Shown: positions 44,446-53,545 of the stretch, piece by piece
Layout: each line of letters starts with the position of its first letter
Numbering within the stretch: the first letter of the stretch is position 1
Assembly (NCBI RefSeq): GCF_005887615.1
Contig: NZ_VANS01000002.1
Span: 719,613 to 783,612 of the forward strand
Length of the DNA: 64,000 nt
Origin: Sulfitobacter sabulilitoris
GTDB lineage: Bacteria > Pseudomonadota > Alphaproteobacteria > Rhodobacterales > Rhodobacteraceae
Reading direction: 5' to 3'
Made by a program: the position numbers and the translations under genes
The notes under the pieces: generated by a model
What the model saw: only the letters and a program-made list of their open reading frames with translations
Database searches by the model: none
Told to the model about the DNA's origin: nothing

Positions 44446-45162
44446 ATGACGCTGCATACCTTCCAGGATGGTTCAAGGTTTCAGGCGACAAGCGCTGATA
44501 TTCTGGCGCGCCAAGGCATCCATTTGACCACCGGCTTCGATTTCGAAGAGTACCGCAGCTTGCTGGCTGCGGCGCGACCGGAGCATATTTTGGGGGCGCC
44601 TCTGGACCCGCAGATTCATGACATGACAGCGGAAAACGCCTTCTGGATCATAGGCCGCGATGCCACCGGGCGCATCATGCACACCCAGGCGATGCGCATG
44701 ATGGACCTGGGTCCGCGCGATCTGGGGGATTACCTGCGCCGTCGGTTCCGCGACTATCCGCCGTCCGGGGTCGATCTTGACCTGAAGCGTTCGCGCTATC
44801 GCGCGGGGCCCGGTGCACAGCGCATGAAGGGGCGAATCGCCTATCACGGTGAATTCTGGATGGGCGGCGAACCGGGCGAATATCGCGGCAGCGGATTGTC
44901 ATGCGTGCTGGGACGTTACGCGTTTCTGGTCGCCCTGCAGATGTGGGACCCCGATTATGTCTTCGGGTTCATGCAAAAGGCGGTCGCGTTCAAGGGATTT
45001 GCGGAGCGTCACGGCTACATGCACACCGAGCCGGGCGCGCTGCGGTGGTTCATCAAGCACCATGAAACCCCGATCGAAGGTTTTCTGGTGTACATGGGGC
45101 GCGAGGATCTGCGGTATATCCTGGACATGCCGCTCAATGATTTGGTGGCACTGGCGGCCTGA
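44446..45162 (+). CDS. Unknown protein, possibly GNAT-like
   Basis: A 238-residue cytoplasmic protein with a strong GAGGAG ribosome-binding site. The middle (RIAYHGEFWMGGEPGEYRGSGLSCVLGRYAFLVALQMWDPDYVFGFM) has an Arg-Gly-x-Gly-Leu turn followed by a helix and a strand, and the following block ends in ERHGYMHTEPG. That layout is reminiscent of the acetyl-CoA loop of GNAT enzymes, but the match is weak. Three Trp/aromatic clusters recall its upstream neighbour. I cannot name a function. A strong terminator follows. Confidence 0.7.
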   Translation: MTLHTFQDGSRFQATSADILARQGIHLTTGFDFEEYRSLLAAARPEHILGAPLDPQIHDMTAENAFWIIGRDATGRIMHTQAMRMMDLGPRDLGDYLRRRFRDYPPSGVDLDLKRSRYRAGPGAQRMKGRIAYHGEFWMGGEPGEYRGSGLSCVLGRYAFLVALQMWDPDYVFGFMQKAVAFKGFAERHGYMHTEPGALRWFIKHHETPIEGFLVYMGREDLRYILDMPLNDLVALAA

Positions 45163-45176
45163 CCTTTCGGAAATGC

Positions 45177-45209
45177 AAAAGAGCCGCAGTGTCCTGCGGC
45201 TCTTTTTTT
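45177..45209. terminator. Bidirectional intrinsic terminator
   Basis: AAAAGAGCCGCAG and CTGCGGCTCTTTT form a 13-base-pair stem with a four-base loop, with T runs on the plus side and A runs (T on the minus strand) on the other. It lies between the convergent unknown gene and pckA and should stop both. Confidence 0.9.
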
Positions 45210-45230
45210 CGTCCCGAAAGGGGTTTCGGC

Positions 45231-46829
45231 TCAGCCGATGGCCGCCGCTTTGACGTCATCGTCGATGAAGGGCAGGTACTGGCCGAAGTTGTCGGCGAAC
45301 ATCCGCACCAGCTTGGCCGCCTGACGGTCATAGCTTTCGGGGTTGTCCCACGTGCGGCGCGGGTCCAGCAGGATATCGGCCACGCCATGAACGGCCACCG
45401 GAACTTCGAAGCCGAAGTTCTGGTCCTTGCGGAATTCGGCTTCGGCCAGCGATCCGTCAAGTGCCGAAGTCAGCAGGGCGCGCGTCGCCTTGATCGGCAT
45501 TCTGCTGCCCGTGCCATACGCGCCGCCGGTCCAGCCGGTGTTGACCAGCCAGCACGTCGCGCCGTGCGTTGCGATCTTGTCGCGCAGCAGGTTGCCATAG
45601 ACCTCGGGGCGGCGCGGCATGAAGGGCGCGCCAAAGCAGGTCGAAAACGTGGGCTCGGGCTCGGTCACGCCACGTTCGGTGCCCGCAACCTTGGAGGTGA
45701 AGCCCGACAGGAAGTGGTACATCGCCTGCGCCGGCGTCAGCCGCGAAATCGGAGGCAGCACCCCGAAGGCATCGCAGGTCAGCATGATGATGTTCTTGGG
45801 GTGACCGCCCAGGGCGGTGGCCGACGCGTTGGAGATATAGTGCAGCGGATAGGCGCAGCGCATGTTGGCCGTCAGGCTGTCGTCGTTGAAATCCAGCTCC
45901 TTGGTGTGCTCGTCGAACACCATGTTTTCGATCACGGTGCCGAATTTCGTCGTTGTATCAAAGATTTCCGGCTCTGCCTCGCGGCTCAGGTTGATCGTCT
46001 TGGCATAGCAGCCGCCTTCGAAGTTGAAGGTGCCCGTGTCGGACCAGCCGTGTTCATCATCGCCGATCAGCGTGCGCGCGGGGTCGGCCGACAGGGTGGT
46101 CTTGCCGGTGCCCGACAGGCCAAAGAACACGGCCGTATCGACCGGGTTGCCATTGGCATGGTTGGCCGAGCAGTGCATCGGCATCACGCCTTTTTCCGGC
46201 AACAGGTAGTTCAGAAGCGTGAAGACGGATTTCTTGTTCTCGCCCGCGTATTCGGTGCCGCCGATCAGGATGATCTTGCGGTCGAAGTTCATCGCGATCA
46301 CAGTTTCCGACCGACAATCATGTCGCGCCGGATCGGCCTGGAACGCGGGGCAGTTGATGACCGTGAAATCCGCGATGAAACGGTCGAGGTCATCAACCTC
46401 CGGACGGCGCAGCATGTGGCGGATGAACAGGCCGTGCCACGCCATTTCTGTGATCATCCGCACGTTGATCGCGTGCTTGGGGTCGGCGCCGCCGATCAGG
46501 TCCTGCACGAAGTAATCGCGGCCCTGCATGTGGGTCAGCATGTCGTCGTACAGCGCGTCGAACCCTTCGGGCGACATTTCGGCGTTGTTGTCCCACCAGA
46601 TGCCGTCGGCGACACTGTCGGTCTTGACCACATGCTTGTCCTTGGGGGACCGTCCGGTGAATTTGCCGGTGGTGACCAAAAACGCCCCGCCTTTGCCCAG
46701 CGTTCCTTCGTTCCGCTTGAGAGCGGTTTCGACCAGCGCGGGTTCCAACAGGTTGTAATAGACATCGCCCAGCCCGCTTATCCCTTGATCCTCAAGGCGG
46801 AATTGCGGGTTTACCCGTCCAAATGTCAT
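45231..46829 (-). CDS. pckA: Phosphoenolpyruvate carboxykinase (ATP)
   Basis: PckA converts oxaloacetate to PEP with ATP, the entry to gluconeogenesis. The 532-residue product has the kinase-1 loop [11 protein letters not shown], the metal site [24 protein letters not shown], and the R-binding RSPKDKHVV and [10 protein letters not shown] segments. GGAGAAATCAT precedes the ATG at 46829. It is divergent from chvI; that pairing is common in alphaproteobacteria and ChvI is known to affect pckA in some. Expected to be important for growth on acetate, fatty acids or C4 acids. Confidence 0.98.
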   Translation of the reverse strand: MTFGRVNPQFRLEDQGISGLGDVYYNLLEPALVETALKRNEGTLGKGGAFLVTTGKFTGRSPKDKHVVKTDSVADGIWWDNNAEMSPEGFDALYDDMLTHMQGRDYFVQDLIGGADPKHAINVRMITEMAWHGLFIRHMLRRPEVDDLDRFIADFTVINCPAFQADPARHDCRSETVIAMNFDRKIILIGGTEYAGENKKSVFTLLNYLLPEKGVMPMHCSANHANGNPVDTAVFFGLSGTGKTTLSADPARTLIGDDEHGWSDTGTFNFEGGCYAKTINLSREAEPEIFDTTTKFGTVIENMVFDEHTKELDFNDDSLTANMRCAYPLHYISNASATALGGHPKNIIMLTCDAFGVLPPISRLTPAQAMYHFLSGFTSKVAGTERGVTEPEPTFSTCFGAPFMPRRPEVYGNLLRDKIATHGATCWLVNTGWTGGAYGTGSRMPIKATRALLTSALDGSLAEAEFRKDQNFGFEVPVAVHGVADILLDPRRTWDNPESYDRQAAKLVRMFADNFGQYLPFIDDDVKAAAIG

Positions 46830-47197
46830 ATGATTTCTCCTGTGTCCGCGTGTGTGTTGCGGATGAATTCGCACTTCGCTTCATGTCCCACGCGACACGC
46901 CGTGCCCGCCGGTTGCGCGCCTCATAGCATGACGTTTTACAGCATGAACAGGACGCTTTGGCGCAGTTAGCGCCATCATGGCGATCTTTGGCATACCCCG
47001 GTGGCCAGTTTGCCTGCCGGGGTGTCGTGGATCGTGGGGGAATGGGTTGGATGTGCGGCAATTTAGCCATTCCTAACCAAATTATGGCTGAAATGGGCGC
47101 AGGTGTCGTGCTGATTCGCACTTAAGGATTGATTCGACAGGTCAATCGGTGGTCAATGGCTCAAAAATCGTAAAAGAGCAGTACAAGGAAACAGGCA
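46830..47197. promoter_or_regulatory. 368-base divergent spacer between pckA and chvI
   Basis: This gene-free stretch has an imperfect 11-base-pair hairpin (ACCCCGG at 46995-47001 with CCGGGGT at 47017-47023, extended by GGC/GCC) and a direct repeat GGTCAAT at 47140-47146 and 47151-47157, one helical turn apart, 41 bases before the chvI start. The repeat spacing suits a response-regulator dimer such as ChvI. No open frame with a ribosome-binding site is present, and no clear sigma-70 boxes. Confidence 0.4.
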
Positions 47198-47899
47198 ATG
47201 TCCAAAATCGCATTGGTGGACGACGACAGGAATATCCTGACGTCTGTCTCGATGACTCTTGAGGCAGAGGGTTTCGAAGTGGAAACCTACCACGACGGGC
47301 AGGCGGCGCTTGACGCGTTCAACAAGAAACTGCCCGACATGGCCGTGCTGGACATCAAGATGCCGCGGATGGACGGAATGGATCTGCTGCAGCGGCTGCG
47401 CCAGAAAACGCAGATGCCGGTGATCTTCCTGACATCCAAGGATGACGAGATCGACGAGGTGCTCGGCCTGCGGATGGGCGCGGACGATTACGTCAAGAAG
47501 CCGTTTTCCCAGCGTCTGTTGGTTGAACGCATCCGGGCGCTGCTGCGTCGCCAGGATGCCGTGGCGGGCGATGTGGTCGCCGATACCGAAGAGACCAAGG
47601 TGATGGAGCGGGGCGAGCTGCGGATGGACCCCCTGCGCCACGCGGTCAGTTGGAAGGGCAAGGATGTGTCACTGACCGTGACCGAGTTCTTGCTCTTGCA
47701 GGCCCTCGCACAACGCCCCGGTTTCGTGAAATCGCGCGATCAGCTCATGGACGTGGCCTATGACGATCAGGTCTACGTCGATGACCGCACCATCGACAGC
47801 CATATCAAGCGCCTGCGCAAGAAGATGCGGATGGCCGATGACGAGTTCTCCGCGATTGAGACACTCTACGGGATCGGCTACAGATACAACGAAGAGTGA
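47198..47899 (+). CDS. chvI: Response regulator ChvI
   Basis: A 233-residue OmpR-type response regulator with a receiver domain (phospho-acceptor Asp52 in [13 protein letters not shown]; Asp8-Asp10 acidic pocket; the switch Thr/Lys in IFLTSKDDE and YVKKPF) and a C-terminal winged helix ([32 protein letters not shown]). In Rhizobiales and Rhodobacterales ChvI answers acid or envelope stress and affects central carbon genes. CAAGGAAAC precedes the ATG. chvG follows after nine bases. Confidence 0.95.
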   Translation: MSKIALVDDDRNILTSVSMTLEAEGFEVETYHDGQAALDAFNKKLPDMAVLDIKMPRMDGMDLLQRLRQKTQMPVIFLTSKDDEIDEVLGLRMGADDYVKKPFSQRLLVERIRALLRRQDAVAGDVVADTEETKVMERGELRMDPLRHAVSWKGKDVSLTVTEFLLLQALAQRPGFVKSRDQLMDVAYDDQVYVDDRTIDSHIKRLRKKMRMADDEFSAIETLYGIGYRYNEE

Positions 47900-47908
47900 T
47901 TTGAGCCG

Positions 47909-49630
47909 ATGGCCTTGGTTGAAAGGACCTTTGTGCGCGACATGACCCCACCTTCGCGGGATGGTGACGTCGTTCTGGGCGACGACTGGGTCGCCCCGGA
48001 CAGCGCAGCCCCGACGGAAATGCGGGCTCGACGGGAACGTCGGGGCCTGTTTTCGTTGCGTGGCTCGCCGCTGACGCGCAAGATCATTACTTTCAATCTG
48101 ATCGCCCTGAATATCCTTGTGGCCGGTATTCTCTACCTCAATTCCTCGCGCGACAGCCTTGCGGTGCAGCGCGCCGCGTCCCTGGTGTCGGAGGCCGAAC
48201 TGATCGCCGATGTCGTCGAGGCACAGTTGCCCGTTGGTGCGCCGGTGAACCTGGCCACGGGCGATGGCGTGAATATTCCCGAAACCCTTGATGGTCTGGA
48301 TCTGCGCAGCGGTGTCGAGGTTTTCATCTTCGATCTGGCCGAAAACCTGATCGGCAATACCGAAGGCCAATTCGACAGCCAGCAGATCGCCGGAACGCGG
48401 GCGGCTGGCCGTACGATCCTGACCGATGGCCTGAATTCGGTCTGGTCCACCATTTCGCGTCCCTTCTCCGGATCCGGCGATGCCGGTGGGCCGGCCATGT
48501 CGGACACGCTCAAACCACTGATCGCGAATGCCCTGGCCAATGGCACCCAGATCACCAACAACCTGGATCAGGCGGGCGGCACGCTGTTCACCGTTGTCAC
48601 CCCGATCCGTCAGGGCGAACTTGCCGTTGGCGTGGCGGCCGTCACCACCGCGACGGGCGAGATCGACAAACTGGTGCGCGGCGAACGCGAACGCGTGCTG
48701 CAGATGTTCGTCGTGGCGACGCTGGTGTCAATCGGGCTCAGCCTCGTGCTGGCCTCGACCATCGCGCATCCGCTGGCGGACCTCGCCGCCGCTGCCGAAT
48801 TGGGCCGCGACAAGGACGCGCGCAAGATGAACCCGGGACGCATTCGAATTCCTGATCTGACCGCCCGCCCGGATGAAATCGGCAGGTTGAGCGGCGCGTT
48901 GCGCGGTATGGTCTCCGCGCTTTACAACCGCATCGACGGCAACGAACAATTTGCCGCCGACGTCGCGCATGAGATCAAGAACCCGTTGGCATCATTGCGG
49001 TCCGCGGTGGGCACGCTGCGGATGGTCAAGCGCGAGGATCAGCGCGACAAGCTGCTGGATGTGATTGACCATGACGTGCGGCGCCTGGATCGGCTGGTCA
49101 GCGATATCTCCAACGCATCGCGGTTGGACAGCGAATTGGTCAAGGAGGAGGAAGAGCCGTTCAACGTCTTGATGACACTTGAAAATCTCGGTGAATACCT
49201 TGGCGCGGACGCAAAATCGAAAGGGATCGATTTCATCACCGACCTTCCCGGCACACCCATCATCGTGCACGGGCTTGAGGCGCGTCTGGCACAGGTTTTC
49301 GTCAACCTGATCACCAATGCGATTTCTTTCTGCGAAGATGGCGATGCGATCCGCATCTGGGCGCGCAAACGTGAAAACCGTGTTCTGATCGTGGTCGAGG
49401 ACACCGGCCCCGGTATCCCCGATCAAGCGCTGTCGAAGATCTTCAAGCGGTTTTATTCGCAGCGTCCAGACGAGCATTTCGGCAATAACTCCGGCCTGGG
49501 CCTTGCGATTTCCAAGCAGATTGTCGAGGCGCATGGCGGCGTGATCTGGGCCGAGAACATTCGCCCGACAGAGGCCGACATCACGTCCGAGCCGCTGGGT
49601 GCGCGCTTTGTCGTGGGCCTGCCGATCTGA
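47909..49630 (+). CDS. chvG: Sensor histidine kinase ChvG
   Basis: The 573-residue inner-membrane kinase has two membrane helices (LTRKIITFNLIALNILVAGILYL near 55 and MFVVATLVSIGLSLVLASTIAHPL near 270) flanking a periplasmic sensor of about 190 residues, then a HAMP segment, the H-box with phospho-acceptor His354 (FAADVAHEIKNPLASL), and the ATPase domain (N, G1 and G2 boxes: LITNAISF, VEDTGPGIP, NNSGLGLAIS). It signals to ChvI encoded just upstream. The ATG at 47909 is used; an ATG at 47942 is possible. Confidence 0.94.
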   Translation: MALVERTFVRDMTPPSRDGDVVLGDDWVAPDSAAPTEMRARRERRGLFSLRGSPLTRKIITFNLIALNILVAGILYLNSSRDSLAVQRAASLVSEAELIADVVEAQLPVGAPVNLATGDGVNIPETLDGLDLRSGVEVFIFDLAENLIGNTEGQFDSQQIAGTRAAGRTILTDGLNSVWSTISRPFSGSGDAGGPAMSDTLKPLIANALANGTQITNNLDQAGGTLFTVVTPIRQGELAVGVAAVTTATGEIDKLVRGERERVLQMFVVATLVSIGLSLVLASTIAHPLADLAAAAELGRDKDARKMNPGRIRIPDLTARPDEIGRLSGALRGMVSALYNRIDGNEQFAADVAHEIKNPLASLRSAVGTLRMVKREDQRDKLLDVIDHDVRRLDRLVSDISNASRLDSELVKEEEEPFNVLMTLENLGEYLGADAKSKGIDFITDLPGTPIIVHGLEARLAQVFVNLITNAISFCEDGDAIRIWARKRENRVLIVVEDTGPGIPDQALSKIFKRFYSQRPDEHFGNNSGLGLAISKQIVEAHGGVIWAENIRPTEADITSEPLGARFVVGLPI

Positions 49631-49633
49631 CCC

Positions 49634-50086
49634 ATGCCGGTGGCGGCCACCCCACAAGATGCCCCCCCCTTGACCGTGCATGGCACCTGCGTTGCCGTGG
49701 CGGGGCGCGCGGCGTTGATCACCGGCGCGTCCGGCACCGGGAAATCGTCGTTGGCGCTGCAGCTCATGGCGTTCGGGGCGCGGCTAGTGTCGGATGACCA
49801 GACCCTGCTTGCACGCCGCGGTCCGCAAGTGATCGCCACCGCGCCCGCGCCGCTTGTCGGTCTGATAGAGGCGCGCGGCATCGGCCTGTTGCGGGCCGAT
49901 GCGCTTGCCGAAGCGCCGTTGGCAGTGGTTGTCTGCCTGGATCAAGTGGAACGTGACAGGCTGCCTTACGCGCATTACGCCGAATTCTGTGGTCAGGTAT
50001 TTCCCTGTCTTCACAAAGTGGATAGTGCCTGTTTTCCCGCCGCGATCATGCAATATCTCAAGGCAGGAAGAAGAGACCCGGAATGA
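49634..50086 (+). CDS. hprK: HPr kinase/phosphorylase, short alphaproteobacterial form
   Basis: HprK phosphorylates HPr on a serine. The 150-residue product is only the catalytic domain, lacking the N-terminal domain of Firmicute HprK. It has VHGTCVAVAGRAALITGASGTGKSSLAL (P-loop 31-39) and LVSDDQTLL, and IEARGIGLLRADAL in place of the classical signature. The stop overlaps the rapZ start (ATGA). With the downstream HPr, which keeps the target serine, a working regulatory pair is likely. Confidence 0.88.
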   Translation: MPVAATPQDAPPLTVHGTCVAVAGRAALITGASGTGKSSLALQLMAFGARLVSDDQTLLARRGPQVIATAPAPLVGLIEARGIGLLRADALAEAPLAVVVCLDQVERDRLPYAHYAEFCGQVFPCLHKVDSACFPAAIMQYLKAGRRDPE

Positions 50087-50970
50087 CACTGCCCGATCAT
50101 ACAGCGCGACGCCTTGTGCTTGTCAGCGGCCCCTCGGGGGCCGGGCGGTCGACTGCGCTCAAGGTTCTCGAAGACGCGGGTTTCGAAGCCATCGACAACC
50201 TGCCGCTGCGATTGTTGCCTGCCTTGCTGAACGGTCCCGAACAGGGCCGCCCGCTGGCCCTCGGCGTCGATCCGAGAAATCGCGATTTCTCGACCAATGC
50301 GCTGCTTGATGTTCTTGGACAACTTGCGGGTCGCGACGGGCTTGCACCGGAACTTCTGTATCTCGATTGCAGTGTCGATGTGCTGCTACGCCGCTTTTCC
50401 GAAACGCGGCGGCGGCACCCGTTGGCCACCGACGACCGCCCGGCGGACGGGATCGCGCGCGAGCTGGAGCTTTTGCAGCCCCTGCGCGCCCGGGCCGATG
50501 TTCTGATCGACACCAGTGACCTCAACGTGCACGAACTGCGGGGCCAGGTCGAGCAATGGTTCGCCCCCGGCGGTCAGCACCGCATGGTCGTTTCGGTCCA
50601 ATCGTTTTCCTACAAACGCGGTTTGCCGCGCAGCGTGGACATGGTTCTGGACTGCCGGTTCTTGATCAATCCCTTCTGGCAACCCGAGCTGCGCGGGCTG
50701 AATGGCACCGACCAGAGGGTTGCGGAGTATGTCCGCGACGATCCGCGCTTTGCCGATTTTTCCACGCAGGTGGTGAAGCTGTGCGACCTGTTGTTGCCGG
50801 CTTATCGCGATGAGGGAAAGTCGCACTTTTCAATCGCCTTTGGGTGTACAGGTGGGCAGCATCGGTCGGTGACAATGGCCGAAACACTGGCTTTGCGGCT
50901 TGCGGACCAAGGCTGGCAAGTGTCAATTAGACACCGCGAGCTGGACCGGCGAAAAAAGGACGAGGCGTAA
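50083..50970 (+). CDS. rapZ: RapZ-family nucleotide-binding RNase adapter
   Basis: RapZ guides RNase E to small RNAs in enterobacteria; its role in alphaproteobacteria is less known. The 295-residue product has the P-loop GPSGAGRSTAL (16-26), in which Arg22 replaces the usual Walker Lys, the following GFEAIDNLPLRLLP, and the C-terminal domain with FGCTGGQHRSVTMAETLA. Roseobacter relatives may share the Arg. It sits between hprK and the EIIA gene, as in other proteobacteria. Confidence 0.93.
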   Translation: MTLPDHTARRLVLVSGPSGAGRSTALKVLEDAGFEAIDNLPLRLLPALLNGPEQGRPLALGVDPRNRDFSTNALLDVLGQLAGRDGLAPELLYLDCSVDVLLRRFSETRRRHPLATDDRPADGIARELELLQPLRARADVLIDTSDLNVHELRGQVEQWFAPGGQHRMVVSVQSFSYKRGLPRSVDMVLDCRFLINPFWQPELRGLNGTDQRVAEYVRDDPRFADFSTQVVKLCDLLLPAYRDEGKSHFSIAFGCTGGQHRSVTMAETLALRLADQGWQVSIRHRELDRRKKDEA

Positions 50971-50973
50971 AGC

Positions 50974-51366
50974 GTGATCGGAATTGTGATTGTCGCACAT
51001 GGGGGATTGGCGGGGGAATACCTTGCCGCCATCGAACATGTCGTGGGCTCTCAGACCGGGGTGCGCGCGATTTCCATTCATGCCGATCACGACCGGCTGG
51101 CCAAGCAACAGGAAATCTGTGTGGCGGCTGACGAAGTGGACCGGGGCGATGGCGTGGTCGTGGTCACGGATCTGTTCGGCGGGTCGCCGTCGAACCTCAG
51201 CCTTTTGGCGTGTCAGCCGGAAAACCGGCGAATCCTCTACGGCGCAAACCTGCCGATGCTGATCAAGCTGGCCAAAAGCCGCCAGATGTCAGTGCCCGAT
51301 GCGGTGCGCGCCGCTCTCGAGGCGGGCAAGAAATATATCGACAGCCAGAACGTCAGTTCTGAGTAA
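50974..51366 (+). CDS. PTS mannose-type EIIA component
   Basis: A 130-residue EIIA of the mannose superfamily with the phosphoryl-acceptor His9 (IVIVAHGGLAGEYL) and the GVVVVTDLFGGSPSNLSLL loop. No EIIB, EIIC or EIID genes follow, so it is more likely a regulatory phosphocarrier than part of a sugar importer. The GTG start lies three bases after rapZ; its stop shares one base with an ATG of the HPr frame. Confidence 0.93.
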   Translation: MIGIVIVAHGGLAGEYLAAIEHVVGSQTGVRAISIHADHDRLAKQQEICVAADEVDRGDGVVVVTDLFGGSPSNLSLLACQPENRRILYGANLPMLIKLAKSRQMSVPDAVRAALEAGKKYIDSQNVSSE

Positions 51367-51389
51367 TGGACAACAAGGCCCTGAATTCG

Positions 51390-51659
51390 ATGACCCAATG
51401 CAGCTTGAAGATCGTGAATGAAAAAGGTCTGCACGCCCGTGCGTCCGCCAAACTGGTCGAGGTGGTCGAAGCGTTCGACGCGCGCGCGGAAGTGTCCAAG
51501 GATGGGTTGTCGGCCTCGGGAGACAGCATCATGGGGCTTTTGATGTTGGCAGCATCAAAGGGAAGCGTTATTGACGTCTCTACTTCGGGGCCGGACGCGG
51601 ATGCGTTGGCCGATGCCCTGAAAGCCCTTGTCGCGGACAAGTTCGGGGAAGGCAACTGA
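51390..51659 (+). CDS. ptsH: Phosphocarrier protein HPr
   Basis: HPr shuttles phosphate from enzyme I to EIIA proteins. Starting at the ATG 51390 (89 residues) puts the active histidine at the canonical residue 15 (EKGLHARASAK). The HprK target region SGDSIMGLLMLAAS is conserved. An in-frame ATG at 51366 would add eight residues. Enzyme I is not in the window. Together with HprK this gives a two-site phospho-switch. Confidence 0.94.
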   Translation: MTQCSLKIVNEKGLHARASAKLVEVVEAFDARAEVSKDGLSASGDSIMGLLMLAASKGSVIDVSTSGPDADALADALKALVADKFGEGN

Positions 51660-51702
51660 GGCGCGCCCGGAGCCGCGATTCCAGAACAAAGGTGAGCCTG
51701 CG

Positions 51703-52581
51703 TTGGTAGACAGTTCGAACGACGTTCAGACCCATTCCCCCGGGGAGCCGGTCACATTCGCGAAATATGACCGCCGTAGTCTGTCCTATGCCTCGACGTT
51801 TGATGACCCGGTAAAGTCAACGATCATCCGGGTGATGGAGGCGTTCACAGGAAAGCTGACCATCCTGCGTCTTATTCGAAAGTTCGAGCGGGCCGGCGCG
51901 CCGCAGGGACAGGCGTTCTGGCGCGCTGCGCTGGACGTGATGGGTATCGACCTGACCACCCCGCAACACCAGCTGGACCGCATCCCGCGCGAAGGGCCGG
52001 TGATCGTGGTCGCCAATCATCCGCACGGCATGGTGGACGGCATGATCTTTGCGGATCTGATCGGCCGGGTGCGGCCCGACTATCGCATCCTGACGCGATC
52101 CTTGCTGACCGCGATCGACGAGGTTGCCGGATCCTACATGATTCCGGTGCCGTTTCCCCATGATCCGGACGCGCAGCGCAAAGGCGTTGAAATGCGGACC
52201 AAGGCGATGAACCATCTCAAGGAGGGAGGCGTTGTCGCCCTGTTTCCCTCTGGCGTGGTGGCGACGTCCAAGACCTGGTTCGGACCGGCCGTCGAAGAGG
52301 AGTGGAACGTCTTTACCGCCAAGATGATCCGCCGGTCCGGTGCCACGGTCGTACCGATGAAGTTTCCCGGACAGAACAGCCGCGCCTATCAGATCGCGAA
52401 CAAGCTGTCGCCGATGCTGCGGCAGGGCCTGTTGCTGCATGAAATCGTCCATTCGCTCAACAAGCCGCAGGCGCCCGTCGTGGGCCATCCGCTGACGCAG
52501 CAGGATGTGGATCGGTGGGCCGACGATCCGCGCGGGTTCATGGCATGGTTACGCGCGCATACACTGTCGCTGCGCGATTGA
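51703..52581 (+). CDS. Lysophospholipid-type acyltransferase
   Basis: A 292-residue PlsC-like protein. Motif I is IVVANHPHGMVDGMIFADLI (His and Asp separated by five residues, as in the hemolysin/OlsA-like branch), motif II includes PVPFPHD, and motif III is VVALFPSGVVATS. The fold suits acyl transfer to glycerol- or ornithine-lipids. I chose the TTG at 51703 behind AAAGGTGAG; a frame running back into the HPr gene is less likely. No signal or transmembrane helices, so membrane-associated at most. Confidence 0.83.
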   Translation: MVDSSNDVQTHSPGEPVTFAKYDRRSLSYASTFDDPVKSTIIRVMEAFTGKLTILRLIRKFERAGAPQGQAFWRAALDVMGIDLTTPQHQLDRIPREGPVIVVANHPHGMVDGMIFADLIGRVRPDYRILTRSLLTAIDEVAGSYMIPVPFPHDPDAQRKGVEMRTKAMNHLKEGGVVALFPSGVVATSKTWFGPAVEEEWNVFTAKMIRRSGATVVPMKFPGQNSRAYQIANKLSPMLRQGLLLHEIVHSLNKPQAPVVGHPLTQQDVDRWADDPRGFMAWLRAHTLSLRD

Positions 52582-52626
52582 ACCAAGGTCGCACGACCGT
52601 CCGGGGCGGGCCACCAAGACTTTCAT

Positions 52627-52660
52627 GCCTCCGGCGGCGGTATTTTTCCCCATTTGGAAC
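52627..52660. repeat. Dispersed intergenic element, copy 2
   Basis: GCCTCCGGCGGCGGTATTTT, then C-C-C-C-A-T-T-T-G-G, follows the acyltransferase gene. It matches the element at 38150 in the first 10 bases and in the G-G-T/A-T-A-T-T-T block. Confidence 0.45.
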
Positions 52661-52669
52661 CAGGCGTCG

Positions 52670-53545
52670 TCAGCGCGTGGGAACCGGCGTTTCGCCCCGA
52701 TAATCGTAGAACCCACGGTTGGTCTTGCGCCCGAGCCAGCCTGCTTCGACGTATTTGGTCAACAGGGGGCAGGGGCGGTACTTGGTATCCGCCAGTCCGT
52801 CGTGCAGAACGTTCATGATTGCCAGACAGGTGTCGAGCCCGATGAAATCGGCCAGTTCCAGCGGTCCCATCGGATGATTGGCGCCAAGCTTCATCGAACT
52901 GTCGATGGACTTTACCGAACCCACGCCCTCGTAGAGCGTATAGACGGCTTCGTTGATCATCGGCATCAGGATTCGATTCACGATGAACGCCGGGAAATCC
53001 TCTGCCGAGGCGGCGGTTTTTTCCAACCGATCGACGACATCCTTGCAGGCGGAAAAGGTTTCCTCGTCCGTCGCGATCCCACGGATCAGTTCGACAAGCT
53101 GCATCACGGGCACCGGGTTCATGAAATGAAAGCCCATGAACTTTTCGGGCCGATCGGTGCGCGAGGCCAGCCGCGTGATCGAAATCGACGATGTGTTGGA
53201 CGTCAGGATCGTGTGCGGCTGAAGATGCGGCATCAGTTCGTCAAAGATCGCCTGCTTGACGGTTTCGCGTTCGGTTGCGGCCTCGATGATCAGATCCGCC
53301 TTGCCAAGATCGGTCAGCGTGGTCGTGGTGGTGATCCGCGCCAGCGCCTTTTGCTGCGCTTCGGCCGTGATCTTTTCGCGGCTGACCTGCCGATCCATGT
53401 TCGCGGTCATCAGTTCCATCGCGTTGTCCAGCGCTTCGCGGTTGATGTCATTGAGAATGACGTCATACCCGGCAAGCGCCATGACATGGGCAATGCCGTT
53501 GCCCATCTGACCCGCACCGACAATTCCGATCGATTTGATTTCCAT
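52670..53545 (-). CDS. 3-hydroxybutyryl-CoA dehydrogenase
   Basis: The enzyme interconverts acetoacetyl-CoA and (S)-3-hydroxybutyryl-CoA with NAD(P). The 291-residue product has the Rossmann GIVGAGQMGNGIAHVMALAGY start (GxGxxG), the catalytic Ser/His/Glu region (LTSNTSSISITRLAS, GFHFMNPVPVMQLVELIRG) and the C-terminal LGANHPMGPLELADFIGLDT. It is the right size for the stand-alone dehydrogenase. In related genomes it usually follows etfA directly; here a gene on the other strand lies between. Confidence 0.95.
   Translation of the reverse strand: MEIKSIGIVGAGQMGNGIAHVMALAGYDVILNDINREALDNAMELMTANMDRQVSREKITAEAQQKALARITTTTTLTDLGKADLIIEAATERETVKQAIFDELMPHLQPHTILTSNTSSISITRLASRTDRPEKFMGFHFMNPVPVMQLVELIRGIATDEETFSACKDVVDRLEKTAASAEDFPAFIVNRILMPMINEAVYTLYEGVGSVKSIDSSMKLGANHPMGPLELADFIGLDTCLAIMNVLHDGLADTKYRPCPLLTKYVEAGWLGRKTNRGFYDYRGETPVPTR

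Noticed and set aside
45189..46970. 593-codon open frame on the plus strand
   Set aside because: Mirror of pckA, with no family motifs and no ribosome-binding site; it also runs through the terminator region.
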